A DNA stretch of 47,640 bases from a virus. Both the position numbers and the translations under genes were made by a program. The notes under the pieces were generated by a model, which was not told the origin of the DNA, searched no databases, and saw nothing but the letters and a program-made list of their open reading frames with translations. Where the stretch lies: the IMG/VR virus record IMGVR_UViG_3300044858_003465, positions 1 through 47,640 of that record. One strand, given 5' to 3'. Shown in pieces: positions 17,789 to 25,490 of the stretch (position 1 is its first letter; each line of letters begins with the position of its first letter).

Positions 17789-17979
17789 ACCGCGTACACG
17801 CGCCAGGCAGTGCCGTTGTACCAGCACTTCGCACTGGCCGCGCCGCCGCCCACGGGGGCGGCGCCTACGGTGGGGGAAGTGAGGCTGCCGACCACAAGAC
17901 TCATGCCTCGCCGGGGATTCGCGGGCAGAGTGGCGACCGTGTAAACCTTGCGATATTCGAGAAAATTAAAGAGCGCCAT
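17785..17979 (-). CDS. Small head-region protein
   Basis: The product has 64 residues, beginning MALFNFLEYRKVYTVATLPA and ending CWYNGTAWRVYAV. The LPANPRRGM...YNGTAW pattern occurs in small beta domains of phage fibre, decoration and capsid-associated proteins. I prefer the ATG at 17979 over an ATG at 18009, because the latter lies in the -10 box of the promoter at 18004-18009. It may decorate the capsid or be a fibre-type domain. Confidence 0.6.
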   Translation of the reverse strand: MALFNFLEYRKVYTVATLPANPRRGMSLVVGSLTSPTVGAAPVGGGAASAKCWYNGTAWRVYAV

Positions 17980-18003
17980 CGGGAGACGGTACGGGCCAGC
18001 CTC

Positions 18004-18061
18004 GATCATAGCTCAGATCGGGCCATGAAAAAGCCCCCAGGCTTACGACTTCCTGGGGGCT
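18004..18061 (-). promoter_or_regulatory. Terminator-promoter module downstream of the major capsid gene
   Basis: On the minus strand a ten-pair perfect stem (18052-18061 with 18032-18041) with a ten-base loop is followed by TTTT, giving a strong intrinsic terminator. A TATGAT hexamer (18004-18009) follows and faces the neck genes, about 24 bases before their first ATG at 17979. This separates high-level capsid transcription from the connector genes. Confidence 0.75.
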
Positions 18062-18129
18062 GAGTGCGTCCAGGTACTTCAACATCCCTGGGCTGTTGAC
18101 CGTTAGGTGGGCATGAACCCCATGACCGA

Positions 18130-19182
18130 TCAGATCGTACCACCGTAGGGGCTGTTTGTCACCAACCGGACCAGCGGGATCAGTCGCGCATCGTTGTAAG
18201 CAAGCGCGTGCTGAGAGCCGGTAGCCAGCTGAGCGTTGGTTGGGTTGTCAACAGCAGTACCAGACAAGGTAGTGCCAGGAACGTGGAAGCTGTGATGGTA
18301 GTCCACAATAATGCCATCTTGCTTGGATGGTGCATTGCGAACCGTCTCGATCTCAAGGGGAGTTTGTTCGCCCTCAAGCATGACGCCATCACCACAGAGG
18401 TAGCTAACAAACTGCCGCTGTTGGCCGCTGGTGCCAATGATCGGAAGTTGGTCATCAACCACGACCTTAACGTTGAAAGCGCTACCAATCAACAGGCGTG
18501 TGTTAATACCCCTGCGGTCAGCATCATAGGTCAAGAAGCCCACTTGCTCAAGATAGGCTTGAACAAGAGAGTGACAGAACAGAGTAGTGATCTCAGACTG
18601 CCGCTCACCCAATTTGTAACGAGCTTCAATAACGTTTTCAGCCGTCATCCAGTTGGCGATAGTGGAGCCAGTAGTGACCGACTTGTTTACGTTATTGGTG
18701 GCATTAAGCGGGCCGCCAGTGCCAAGCAAGCCCTCAAGTTGAGCAATCAGCTTACGGGTCTTGATCTTGTTAAGCGCTGGCTCAAGTTGATTGCCAAGCA
18801 CTTGCAAGGGGTCTTCGCCGCTGGCCAGTTTCGAGAGCTTGTCAACAGCGTAGGCAAAGCCCCGGTGGGTGATGGTGGCGTACTGAGTGGCGCTGGTGAT
18901 GCCCTGAAAACTAAAGTGCCCTTCGCCAGAATCGCCCCACTCACGGCCAGAATCCATCCTCTCTTCCACCGGGTCAATCGGTCGGAAAAACGGCGCTTCG
19001 ACCCGAACGCCGGTAGTGGAGGTGAGGAGCTGGTTGCTTCTGGCCAAAATGCCAGAGCGAACCATCATGGACTTGTTAAAAATCTCTTCTTGAAGGTAGG
19101 CGGCAAATTCACCAGAAGTAGCAAGCCGCGTAAGGCTTGTTACGTCGCCGGCAAAAGTACCGCCCAGGTTACCAAGGAACAC
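18130..19182 (-). CDS. Major capsid protein
   Basis: The product has 350 residues. It lies between scaffold and connector genes and has its own strong terminator, as expected of the most abundant virion protein. The N-terminal EFAAYLQEEIFNKSMMVRSGIL and the following HFSFQGITSATQYATITHRG are consistent with an HK97-fold coat protein without a long cleaved delta domain. It starts at GTG (19182) with no Shine-Dalgarno; no ATG occurs until residue 39, so the GTG is preferred. Confidence 0.85.
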   Translation of the reverse strand: MFLGNLGGTFAGDVTSLTRLATSGEFAAYLQEEIFNKSMMVRSGILARSNQLLTSTTGVRVEAPFFRPIDPVEERMDSGREWGDSGEGHFSFQGITSATQYATITHRGFAYAVDKLSKLASGEDPLQVLGNQLEPALNKIKTRKLIAQLEGLLGTGGPLNATNNVNKSVTTGSTIANWMTAENVIEARYKLGERQSEITTLFCHSLVQAYLEQVGFLTYDADRRGINTRLLIGSAFNVKVVVDDQLPIIGTSGQQRQFVSYLCGDGVMLEGEQTPLEIETVRNAPSKQDGIIVDYHHSFHVPGTTLSGTAVDNPTNAQLATGSQHALAYNDARLIPLVRLVTNSPYGGTI

Positions 19183-19258
19183 TGGAGGGAAAGCAGAGGT
19201 TGTTTAGTCGGCATGACCGCACAGCCGTCGATGCTTTTGCCCAGGGCTCGGCACAGCT

Positions 19259-19954
19259 TTACCCTTGGCTGCGAGCAGCAGCGCTCGCTTCAGCCTTCAG
19301 CTTAGCAGCTAAATCAGGATCTTCCTGCTGTATGGCGATGCGTGCAGTCACGTTTCCACCAGGAAGCCATGGGTTGGCGACAATACCGCCACCAGAAGCG
19401 GCAGGAGCGCCCGTAGCCGGCCTGGAGCCCATGCCACCGCTACCGCCTTGGGGCTTGAACAGATAGGCGTACTGAGGGTTTTTGCGGAGCTTGCCAGCAA
19501 GGTCGGCAACGCCAACTTCCAGGCCATCGAGAACCGCAATAGTTTTGCCGTTCCTATCTTGAACAAGCGAATGTAGCAATGCCCATGCGTGCTCAGGGTG
19601 GAACACTTCAGCGGCATTAAAGACAGCCAGAAAATCGGCTCGCTTGCGATCCTCAACGCGCTTAGCATCTGCTTCTAAAATAGCCTTGTCCTTTTCTTCG
19701 TTTTCTTTTCTTAGCGCTTCAAGGTTGTCGTTTGCTTGTTTGAGCAATTCCTGAAACTGGCCCTTTTCTTCCAGTTCCTTTTTTACTCGCGCTGCTTCTT
19801 TTTCTTCTAACTCCCTAAGCTTGTCGGCTGCTTTTTTCTTTTCAGCTAAGATTGCGTCCTTGTTGCCATTCACGGCTTCCAGTTGCCGCTTAAGGTCCTT
19901 GGCTTCTGCGGCTTCGCGTTGCAATTCTGCGATTTCTTCAGGAGTGAGTTCCAT
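19259..19954 (-). CDS. Capsid scaffolding protein
   Basis: The product has 231 residues. Residues 1-115 are a long acidic/basic coiled coil starting MELTPEEIAELQREAAEAK, with many E-K heptads. A short globular part follows (FHPEHAWALLHSLV), then a flexible Gly/Pro/Ala linker and a basic C-terminal helix (PDLAAKLKAEASAAARSQG), probably the coat-binding end. This architecture and the place directly before the coat gene identify a gp20/scaffold-type protein. Confidence 0.85.
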   Translation of the reverse strand: MELTPEEIAELQREAAEAKDLKRQLEAVNGNKDAILAEKKKAADKLRELEEKEAARVKKELEEKGQFQELLKQANDNLEALRKENEEKDKAILEADAKRVEDRKRADFLAVFNAAEVFHPEHAWALLHSLVQDRNGKTIAVLDGLEVGVADLAGKLRKNPQYAYLFKPQGGSGGMGSRPATGAPAASGGGIVANPWLPGGNVTARIAIQQEDPDLAAKLKAEASAAARSQG

Positions 19955-19970
19955 GGCTTGATTGGTGGAT

Positions 19971-19987
19971 GCGCTATACTGTAGCGC
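19971..19987. promoter_or_regulatory. Palindromic bidirectional promoter
   Basis: GCGCTATACTGTAGCGC is an inverted repeat with GCGCTA/TAGCGC arms. Read on the plus strand it carries TATACT, 26 bases before the ATG of the gene at 20007; read on the minus strand it carries TACAGT, 23 bases before the scaffold ATG. Both spacings match those of the other promoters in this genome. It could also be an operator. Confidence 0.6.
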
Positions 19988-20006
19988 GTAACTGATTCAT
20001 TGCACC

Positions 20007-20330
20007 ATGGCAACAGCCGCCCCGACTCCAACCCCTTCGGCAAAGCCCAGCGTTCCGGCTGCTCCCGCGCCCGCTCAGCCCGTGGCTCCTGCCGCGCCCG
20101 ATCCGGCTACTGAGATTGCACAGCTCAAGGCACGGCTGGCACAGCTTGAGCCGGCCTCTGACGATGAAAACAAGCCGACCGGCCCCGAAACGATTGACAT
20201 GGGCGGCCTTGTACTTCGGAAGACCGTTAATACGGACGGCGAATGCAAGACCGAAGTGTTGAAAAAGCCAATGATTGATCGTGAGTTGATTCGGGCCACT
20301 AAAGCCAGTCAGCGTGAGTCCGGCTTCTGA
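20007..20330 (+). CDS. Ala/Pro-rich protein of unknown function inside the head module
   Basis: The product has 107 residues. The first 33 are a low-complexity Ala/Pro linker like that at the start of the ERF protein at 43007, followed by a short coil (ATEIAQLKARLAQLEPAS) and a small C-terminal domain (IDMGGLVLRKTVNTDGE). It is the only plus-strand gene among the head genes. It has its own promoter (19971-19987) and terminator (20347-20386), so it looks like an independently expressed insertion. No catalytic motif is visible. Confidence 0.75.
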   Translation: MATAAPTPTPSAKPSVPAAPAPAQPVAPAAPDPATEIAQLKARLAQLEPASDDENKPTGPETIDMGGLVLRKTVNTDGECKTEVLKKPMIDRELIRATKASQRESGF

Positions 20331-20346
20331 TCGCAGCGCCTAACTG

Positions 20347-20386
20347 AAAGCCCCTGAACTGCTGCGTGTAGCGGTTCAGGGGCTTT
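20347..20386. terminator. Strong hairpin between convergent genes
   Basis: The arms AAAGCCCCTGAAC (20347-20359) and GTTCAGGGGCTTT (20374-20386) pair perfectly, with four further inner pairs including one G-T and a six-base loop. It ends TTTCTT on the plus strand and TTTCAG on the minus, so it can stop the 20007 gene and perhaps also portal transcription. The T-tracts are short in both directions. Confidence 0.8.
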
Positions 20387-20396
20387 CTTAGTGCCC

Positions 20397-21896
20397 TCAC
20401 GCACTGCCAGCGCCTGTTTTTCGACCAGCTCCAGAAGGCGGGAGCGAGCGTCCTGATCCTGCGGCACCATTGGCGTTCTGCGTTTTTTGCTGCTCAAGCA
20501 TAACACGTTCTGCCTCTTTTTTCAACTCTTTAACGGCTTTGCCTAGCTCAACTAGATCCACGTCCTCAGGTATCCATTCGCCTTGGGCCAGGATACGAAG
20601 AAATAGCTCAGTTGTAATCTGACCATTGGCTTCTATGTCGGCCAGCACGGCCACGTCTTGGCCTAGCAAGCGATAGAAGTCAAAGTCCTTGTCGAGAACG
20701 ACCCTAGGTGGTTCTATGCCTCTGTATTCTGCCGCCATTCTAAATGCTTCATTAAGCGCAGCCTGCGTTTCAGTCGCAGCCACTGATAGCACGCAGTTGG
20801 CTTGCTGGTGGTCGATACGCTTTGCGTCGGCACTTTCAGCTACATGCTTCTGACCTAGCAGTTTCGTGACGCCAAGATGCGAGATTTCATTTTCCAGACG
20901 ATCAAGTAAGGCCGCTTGCGCCGCAAAGGAACCGGCGTCACACTGGACCCAGTACGCTTTACTGCCGATATTCATTCTGATGGCATAATTCTGCCCCGTA
21001 ATTGCCTCGTTGCCATCGTATTCTTCCAGTACCAGCAAGCCAATAGCAGCGATATGCAACGAATGCAGAAGGTCTGCTAGGCGCCGGTAGTGAGCGATAT
21101 TTAGGTGCGCAACGTCAGCCAATGGGGGAGTAGCACATAAATAGCCCTCTTTCTCGGCATAGATATGCACTAAAGGAATATAGTCGAGAGGAGTAAACCC
21201 AATATCACCTATTGTTTTATTCGACTCAAACACTTCGTAAGCGCCAGGGACAAGAACGCGAGCAACAAAAACGTACTCTTCCCCGTAGGCGCCTTTAGCA
21301 ACTTTGCGCTCTTCCTGATAGCGAAACATTGTTAGCTTTGCGCCAGGATCGTCACTTTCTCGCCGGCTACCTAAATACTGCCATGGATCAACCGGCACAA
21401 AGTATGGGCGCAGTGGTTCGATTTGATCGTTGCCGGATTGCGCTTCGCGCCTCTCCGCGTCAACGATTATCGACGACATGCCATAAGTAAGCGCAACTTC
21501 TAGCCGCTTTAGAGCAAACAAGTCCAATGAAGTACCGTCGCCATCAACATCTTTCCTAAACTCCTCTTCCCAATATGGATCACCGCCTTCTAGCTTGATC
21601 ATCTTACGCATGACCATGCCGGCTGCGTTATGAATTAAGCGCTTTGTGAACGGCGCCAAAACAGAAAGATTAACGCGAGTCTTCCATGGGTCAATCTTGG
21701 TCTTCGGATCTTCTTGCTCTCTTGGTTCACGCGGCAAATAGATATGTGCATTTGCATGTAAATACTCAGTTCCCTTTGTGACGGCTTGCATTATTTCCCA
21801 CTTTTGCCGCATTCGCCTATTTATGTCGTCCATATAAAATGGACTATCTACGTCTATGTAGTTTGGCAGCGATATTTTTCTGGTTGCTAGGTTCAT
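20397..21896 (-). CDS. Portal protein
   Basis: The product has 499 residues, the usual size of a siphovirus portal. It contains TRVNLSVLAPFTKRLIHNAAGMVMRK near residues 75-100, the N-L-x-R/P-x-x-x-x-x-I-D-x-x-A pattern of portal N-termini (DUF4055-type), and long helices such as RLADLLHSLHIAAIGLLVLEE in the stem region. The C-terminal 40 residues are Gly/Ala/Pro-rich. It adjoins the terminase genes divergently, with 35 bases between start codons, and transcription continues towards the scaffold. Confidence 0.85.
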   Translation of the reverse strand: MNLATRKISLPNYIDVDSPFYMDDINRRMRQKWEIMQAVTKGTEYLHANAHIYLPREPREQEDPKTKIDPWKTRVNLSVLAPFTKRLIHNAAGMVMRKMIKLEGGDPYWEEEFRKDVDGDGTSLDLFALKRLEVALTYGMSSIIVDAERREAQSGNDQIEPLRPYFVPVDPWQYLGSRRESDDPGAKLTMFRYQEERKVAKGAYGEEYVFVARVLVPGAYEVFESNKTIGDIGFTPLDYIPLVHIYAEKEGYLCATPPLADVAHLNIAHYRRLADLLHSLHIAAIGLLVLEEYDGNEAITGQNYAIRMNIGSKAYWVQCDAGSFAAQAALLDRLENEISHLGVTKLLGQKHVAESADAKRIDHQQANCVLSVAATETQAALNEAFRMAAEYRGIEPPRVVLDKDFDFYRLLGQDVAVLADIEANGQITTELFLRILAQGEWIPEDVDLVELGKAVKELKKEAERVMLEQQKTQNANGAAGSGRSLPPSGAGRKTGAGSA

Positions 21897-21931
21897 TGCG
21901 GCAAAGCGTTTCCGGTCAGTCTACCCCTACA

Positions 21932-22630
21932 ATGGTGATGCCGGCGCAGTGGAACGCCCTGATCCGCTACCCTTCACCTTGTCGAAACATGCCAAAAGCC
22001 TGCAGCTTCCTGTCACTTCGCCCGGAGCAGGAAGCCGTGTTCAACGATCAGCGGCGGTTTCGCGCAGCTATCGTAAAGCGCCGCTGGGGCAAAACCTACC
22101 TAGCCTGCGCTGAGCTAGGACGCGGCGCAACCAACAAGGTTGGACACTACCTGTATCTTGCGCCGAGCCCCAGGATGGCAGAGGATGTTGGCTGGGCAGC
22201 AATGCGGGCCATTATTCCTGGCGAACTTATCGAAAAAACCATGCAATCCACTTTGTCGCTTAAACTTAAAAATGGATCGACTATTCACCTGGGAGACACA
22301 GAGAATGTTGACGCTTGGAAGGCATTTGCGCTTCGCGGCGTTGTACTTGACGAGTTTGCGCTTTATGACAAAGATGTTTGGCGCTGTGTTATTGCTCCCT
22401 CCATTGCCGACTCCATTGCCGACTTGCGCGGTTGGGCACTATTTTTGACGACAGCTAGGCAGGACGGAAGCCTTGGCCCCTGCTACGACAGTATAGGCTA
22501 TAAGTTGCAACCTATTTATCACCATGGCAGCTCACGGGGAGAAAATATCTCAGATGGTAATGTTGAGGAAGCGCGTAAAACGCTTTCTAGGCAGGCATTC
22601 AAGGTAGAGTTTGAGGCTGCGATGATGTAA
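21932..22630 (+). CDS. Diverged ATPase-only terminase paralogue
   Basis: The product has 232 residues. From residue 26 (FLSLRPEQEAVFNDQRRFR) it aligns throughout with the N-terminal ATPase domain of the terminase encoded next, and stops before the nuclease domain. Its Walker A reads VKRRWGKT (K54) where the full protein has AGRRGGKT; Walker B is VVLDE (D140, E141), and the coupling segment is LFLTTAR. The Walker A lacks the first Gly and has Trp for a flexible Gly, so its ATPase activity is uncertain. It may be a regulator or partner of the motor, or decaying. A 12-base tandem duplication (22399-22422) adds four residues. The start could instead be ATG at 21989; I chose 21932 because it leaves the same distance to the LSLRP block as in the paralogue. 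Confidence 0.75.
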   Translation: MVMPAQWNALIRYPSPCRNMPKACSFLSLRPEQEAVFNDQRRFRAAIVKRRWGKTYLACAELGRGATNKVGHYLYLAPSPRMAEDVGWAAMRAIIPGELIEKTMQSTLSLKLKNGSTIHLGDTENVDAWKAFALRGVVLDEFALYDKDVWRCVIAPSIADSIADLRGWALFLTTARQDGSLGPCYDSIGYKLQPIYHHGSSRGENISDGNVEEARKTLSRQAFKVEFEAAMM

Positions 22631-22634
22631 TTTT

Positions 22635-24014
22635 GTGACGACTGCCGCTGCCACTGCCCCCACGGGGCTTCGCCCAAGTGGCGACATTGTAGTAGGTAAA
22701 AACCGGCTTTCTCTGCGGCCAATGCAGGGGATGATTTTTAATGATCGACGCCGTTTTCGTGTTGTCTTAGCTGGCCGGCGTGGTGGAAAGACGGTGCTAG
22801 GGGCAATCGAAATGCTGCGCGGCGCTAGTGAGCGCAAGGGCAATTACTATTATGTTGCGCCAACGTATCGGATGGCAAAAGAGATCGCTTGGGATACTTA
22901 CAAGAGTATTATTCCAGAACGCTGGATAAGAAAGAAAAACGAATCAAACCTTAGAATAGATTTGATTAACGGATCTTGCATCTATCTCAAGGGCTCTGAA
23001 GATCCAGATGCTTTGCGCGGTCCTGCATTAAGCGGAGTAAATTTAGACGAATGCGCTTTTCAGACAGAATATACATGGAGATCAGTTATCCGCCCTGCAC
23101 TTTCTGACCGCAACGGCTGGGCGCTTTTTACTACCACTCCTTCGCCTGAAGGCACCGCAGGTTGGTTCTACGAAACAATCTTGCTTCTACAGAATGCTGA
23201 CATGGCCGATCCTGGCCTAGAAAGGCTTGACCCTAAGCAATGGTCATTATATGAGTACACATCCTTGCAAGGCGGCAACATTCCAGCATCCGAGATTGCG
23301 GAAGCCAAAAGAACGCTAGCGCCTGAAGTGTTCGAGCGCGAGTACGAAGCAAGGATACTATCAAATACGGGTCTTGTGGTGTCATGTTTCTCGATGGATA
23401 ATATCGACTCAACGATTGAAGACGATCCAAGGTTGCCGCTATATGTTGGAATGGACTTTAACAACGATCCGCTTACTGCTATTTGCGCAAACATTGTTAA
23501 GGTAAACGGCAGAGCTGTAGAATTGCGAATTTTTAATGAACTAAACCTAAAGGGCGCCAATACATGGGACATGGCAGACGTGCTAATTGATCTATATGGT
23601 GGCGAATGCTGGGCAAGCGAAGACGCGGATACTCGCCGCCGCATTATTGCTTGCCCTGATCCGACCGGCAAAAGAAAGCAAACGTCTGGCGTTGGTGTTA
23701 GCGATCACCAGATTCTTAGGAAGGCTGGCATTACTGTTTTTGCCCCTGAAGCGCCCTATAACACCGCTGACAAGATTCGATCCGTAAACGCAGCATTGCG
23801 CACAGCAGACGGGGAAGTGCATACCAAGATTCACCCACGTTGCCGGGAGCTGATAAAGTCGTTTCGTACACTAGGTTACGCCGAAGGTACAAGAATGCCA
23901 AACAAAAAACTTGGCGTCGATCATGCTTTCGACGCCTTTGGGTATTTATGTCTGGGTAAATTTAACCTTGCAAAAGGCGAATCGGGTACTGTTACTACCC
24001 ACAGAGTCTACTAA
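22635..24014 (+). CDS. terL: Terminase large subunit
   Basis: The product has 459 residues. The ATPase domain has Walker A AGRRGGKT (K52), Walker B VNLDE (D138, E139) and coupling motif TTTPS (166-170). The RNase H-like nuclease domain shows GMDFNNDP (D274), CPDPTG (D342) and GVDHAFDAFGY (D429/D433), the three acidic clusters of active terminases. It packages DNA into the capsid through the portal. Start is GTG five bases after the stop of the paralogue, so the two are co-transcribed; no Shine-Dalgarno is visible. It faces away from the portal gene. Confidence 0.93.
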   Translation: MTTAAATAPTGLRPSGDIVVGKNRLSLRPMQGMIFNDRRRFRVVLAGRRGGKTVLGAIEMLRGASERKGNYYYVAPTYRMAKEIAWDTYKSIIPERWIRKKNESNLRIDLINGSCIYLKGSEDPDALRGPALSGVNLDECAFQTEYTWRSVIRPALSDRNGWALFTTTPSPEGTAGWFYETILLLQNADMADPGLERLDPKQWSLYEYTSLQGGNIPASEIAEAKRTLAPEVFEREYEARILSNTGLVVSCFSMDNIDSTIEDDPRLPLYVGMDFNNDPLTAICANIVKVNGRAVELRIFNELNLKGANTWDMADVLIDLYGGECWASEDADTRRRIIACPDPTGKRKQTSGVGVSDHQILRKAGITVFAPEAPYNTADKIRSVNAALRTADGEVHTKIHPRCRELIKSFRTLGYAEGTRMPNKKLGVDHAFDAFGYLCLGKFNLAKGESGTVTTHRVY

Positions 24015-24018
24015 TTCT

Positions 24019-24270
24019 CTATATTTTGCCTTTTTCTGGCGATTCTGCTAGTGGCTCCAGTGTGACTGGCCCTTTCTTCGTCCAGATCAGCCGCCAGTTC
24101 TCGACTTGCTCTTCAGGCGGCTGCACGGTGTACCACAGGTGGCCGCAGCAAGCGCAACGCCGCCGTCTTGCGCGACTGCCGCACGCTGTCATGCGTGTTT
24201 CTATGATGGTTACGTCAAGGGAACCGCAGCCTGGGCTTACGCATTCAGCCAAGACGACTCGTTTGCCCAT
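24019..24270 (-). CDS. NrdR-like zinc-ribbon protein
   Basis: The product has 83 residues. Cys10-x4-Cys15 and Cys39-x2-Cys42, separated by TIIETR...RARRRRC, give the Cys4 zinc ribbon with an internal basic run found in the N-terminus of NrdR repressors (C-x2-C...SR...RRRR-C-x2-C). The NrdR ATP-cone domain is absent; instead there is a short Trp-containing tail (WYTVQPPEEQVENWRLIW). It could be a small DNA-binding regulator. Its stop lies five bases from the convergent terminase stop. Confidence 0.7.
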   Translation of the reverse strand: MGKRVVLAECVSPGCGSLDVTIIETRMTACGSRARRRRCACCGHLWYTVQPPEEQVENWRLIWTKKGPVTLEPLAESPEKGKI

Positions 24271-24276
24271 TACTGT

Positions 24277-24561
24277 CTACAGGCCAAGGCCCTTATCAGC
24301 GTAAAGCCGATCTTCCACCAACTTGGCGTAACCGGCAATATCGTGCCAGCTATCGCCGTAGTCAGGATCACCGCAGACAATGCGACCTATTTTGTGGAAA
24401 ATCATATCCAGCGCCTCCCGTTGATCTGCTGCCATGTGCGGGCGGCCTCCTTGTAAATGGGCGGCGACGACTCGCTTTAGGTCTTGCGTGACTTGAGCGT
24501 GATCCGTAAACTTGCCGTAACGCTTGCCGCGTTGTTCCAGTGTTTCTTTAAGGTTTGCCAT
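24277..24561 (-). CDS. DUF6378-like phage protein
   Basis: The product has 94 residues from the ATG at 24561, which has AAAGG about nine bases upstream and is preferred over the longer frame. It starts MANLKETLEQRGKRYGKF and contains QREALDMIFHKIGRIVCGD and DSWHDIAGYAKLVED, a pattern I associate with the DUF6378 family common in phages. This is a helical, MazG-like fold possibly acting on nucleotides. The six bases to the downstream zinc-ribbon gene suggest co-transcription. Confidence 0.7.
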   Translation of the reverse strand: MANLKETLEQRGKRYGKFTDHAQVTQDLKRVVAAHLQGGRPHMAADQREALDMIFHKIGRIVCGDPDYGDSWHDIAGYAKLVEDRLYADKGLGL

Positions 24562-24644
24562 AACTTTAACCTTTTGATGCAGTGACGGTTGCGGTGTCAT
24601 TCTATCACGTTGCTTGCCGGCAAGGGATGAGGTATGATTAAGCC

Positions 24645-24812
24645 ATGGAACGCCCCCGCGAGTTCACGATGGTCCGGCACAACGGCGAGATTGGCTGGAA
24701 ACTGCCATATTCCTACAAACTGTTACCATCTTCTGCAACGGCTGGCGTTGTTGTCGTGGACCCCAAGGGGATTACGCGACTTGTTGCTCGCAAAACGCTG
24801 ACGCTGCGATGA
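24645..24812 (+). CDS. Small orphan protein, probably leaderless mRNA
   Basis: This 55-residue frame encodes a basic protein (MERPREFTMVRHNGEIGWKL ... VARKTLTLR). A TATGAT box at 24633-24638 ends only six bases before the ATG, so the transcript would begin at or next to the start codon. The frame is divergent from the gene at 24561. The function is unknown. The adjacent promoter and normal codon use support it despite the short length. Confidence 0.6.
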   Translation: MERPREFTMVRHNGEIGWKLPYSYKLLPSSATAGVVVVDPKGITRLVARKTLTLR

Positions 24813-24818
24813 TTGTGC

Positions 24819-24824
24819 TATGAT
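24819..24824 (+). promoter_or_regulatory. Extended -10 promoter for the 24871 gene
   Basis: TGC-TATGAT is a perfect match to the motif seen before many genes here. A small hairpin (TCAGC-AAAGG-GCTGA) lies in the leader between it and the ATG at 24871, giving a leader of about 40 bases, longer than most. Confidence 0.65.
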
Positions 24825-24870
24825 TGATGGGTAATCAGCAAAGGGCTGACCACTTCCTTGCTCAACACCC

Positions 24871-25185
24871 ATGGCAAAGCCTTACAGCTACAACCAAATC
24901 AACCCTGTGGCGATGTTCCGCGCCTTGGGCGACGTAGCTGAGCGTTTCCCGTGCGTCGCGTTTAACCTTCAAAGTACAACTGATTTTGATTTTCTACATT
25001 CGTTTGGTGTACCCGATCAACTGGTGAATTCTGGTATTGACTGCACCGCTACTTTCCGTTTCCTTTTGGATCAACCGGCCATGCGGTTGGCATTAGGTGC
25101 TGCCTACAAGCAACACAGCGGGAATGATGCTCCATTCCTTTCAAATCCAGAGCGTGAGGCCGTTGATTCGGGTCGCTGCCCATGA
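24871..25185 (+). CDS. Orphan protein
   Basis: The product has 104 residues, beginning MAKPYSYNQINPVAMFRALG. The ATG is preceded by CAACACCC and no Shine-Dalgarno. It contains helical segments and aromatic pairs (DFDFLHSFGVPDQL) and has no recognisable domain. It follows an extended -10 promoter and precedes another small plus-strand gene, so the two probably form a short transcript. Confidence 0.65.
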   Translation: MAKPYSYNQINPVAMFRALGDVAERFPCVAFNLQSTTDFDFLHSFGVPDQLVNSGIDCTATFRFLLDQPAMRLALGAAYKQHSGNDAPFLSNPEREAVDSGRCP

Positions 25186-25231
25186 TTGACGCCACCCGGC
25201 TTCCGATGACCACCCAACCCAACAGACCACC

Positions 25232-25465
25232 ATGGATGAAGTTCTAACGCCAAAGCCTCAGCAGGATGTTCACCCGGACCCCGAAGAGGATCTAATGCAA
25301 AGGATTCTTGCTGAGTGCATGAAGACTGATCTTTCTGCTGTACATGCTGCTGGTACGTGCCACGCTGTTGGCGTGCTACTTTTGGCGCAGGCTTACAATT
25401 TGACACAGAGAGAAGAAGTGCAGCCCCTGCCGCTTGGGGATGACATTGAGTTTATTGAGCCATAA
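25232..25465 (+). CDS. Small acidic orphan protein
   Basis: The product has 77 residues and is acidic (MDEVLTPKPQQDVHPDPEED), with a central helix rich in Ala and Leu (DLSAVHAAGTCHAVGVLLLAQAY). The ATG follows ACAGACCACC without a Shine-Dalgarno, as in many genes of this genome. It is last in the short plus-strand block and is followed by a terminator at 25491-25531. The function is unknown. Confidence 0.65.
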   Translation: MDEVLTPKPQQDVHPDPEEDLMQRILAECMKTDLSAVHAAGTCHAVGVLLLAQAYNLTQREEVQPLPLGDDIEFIEP

Positions 25466-25490
25466 ACGCAACCCCTGCCCCGGTTGCATG

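Noticed and set aside
18208-19305. A 365-codon plus-strand frame
   Set aside because: It is the shadow of the major capsid and scaffold genes; the capsid frame fits gene order and size.
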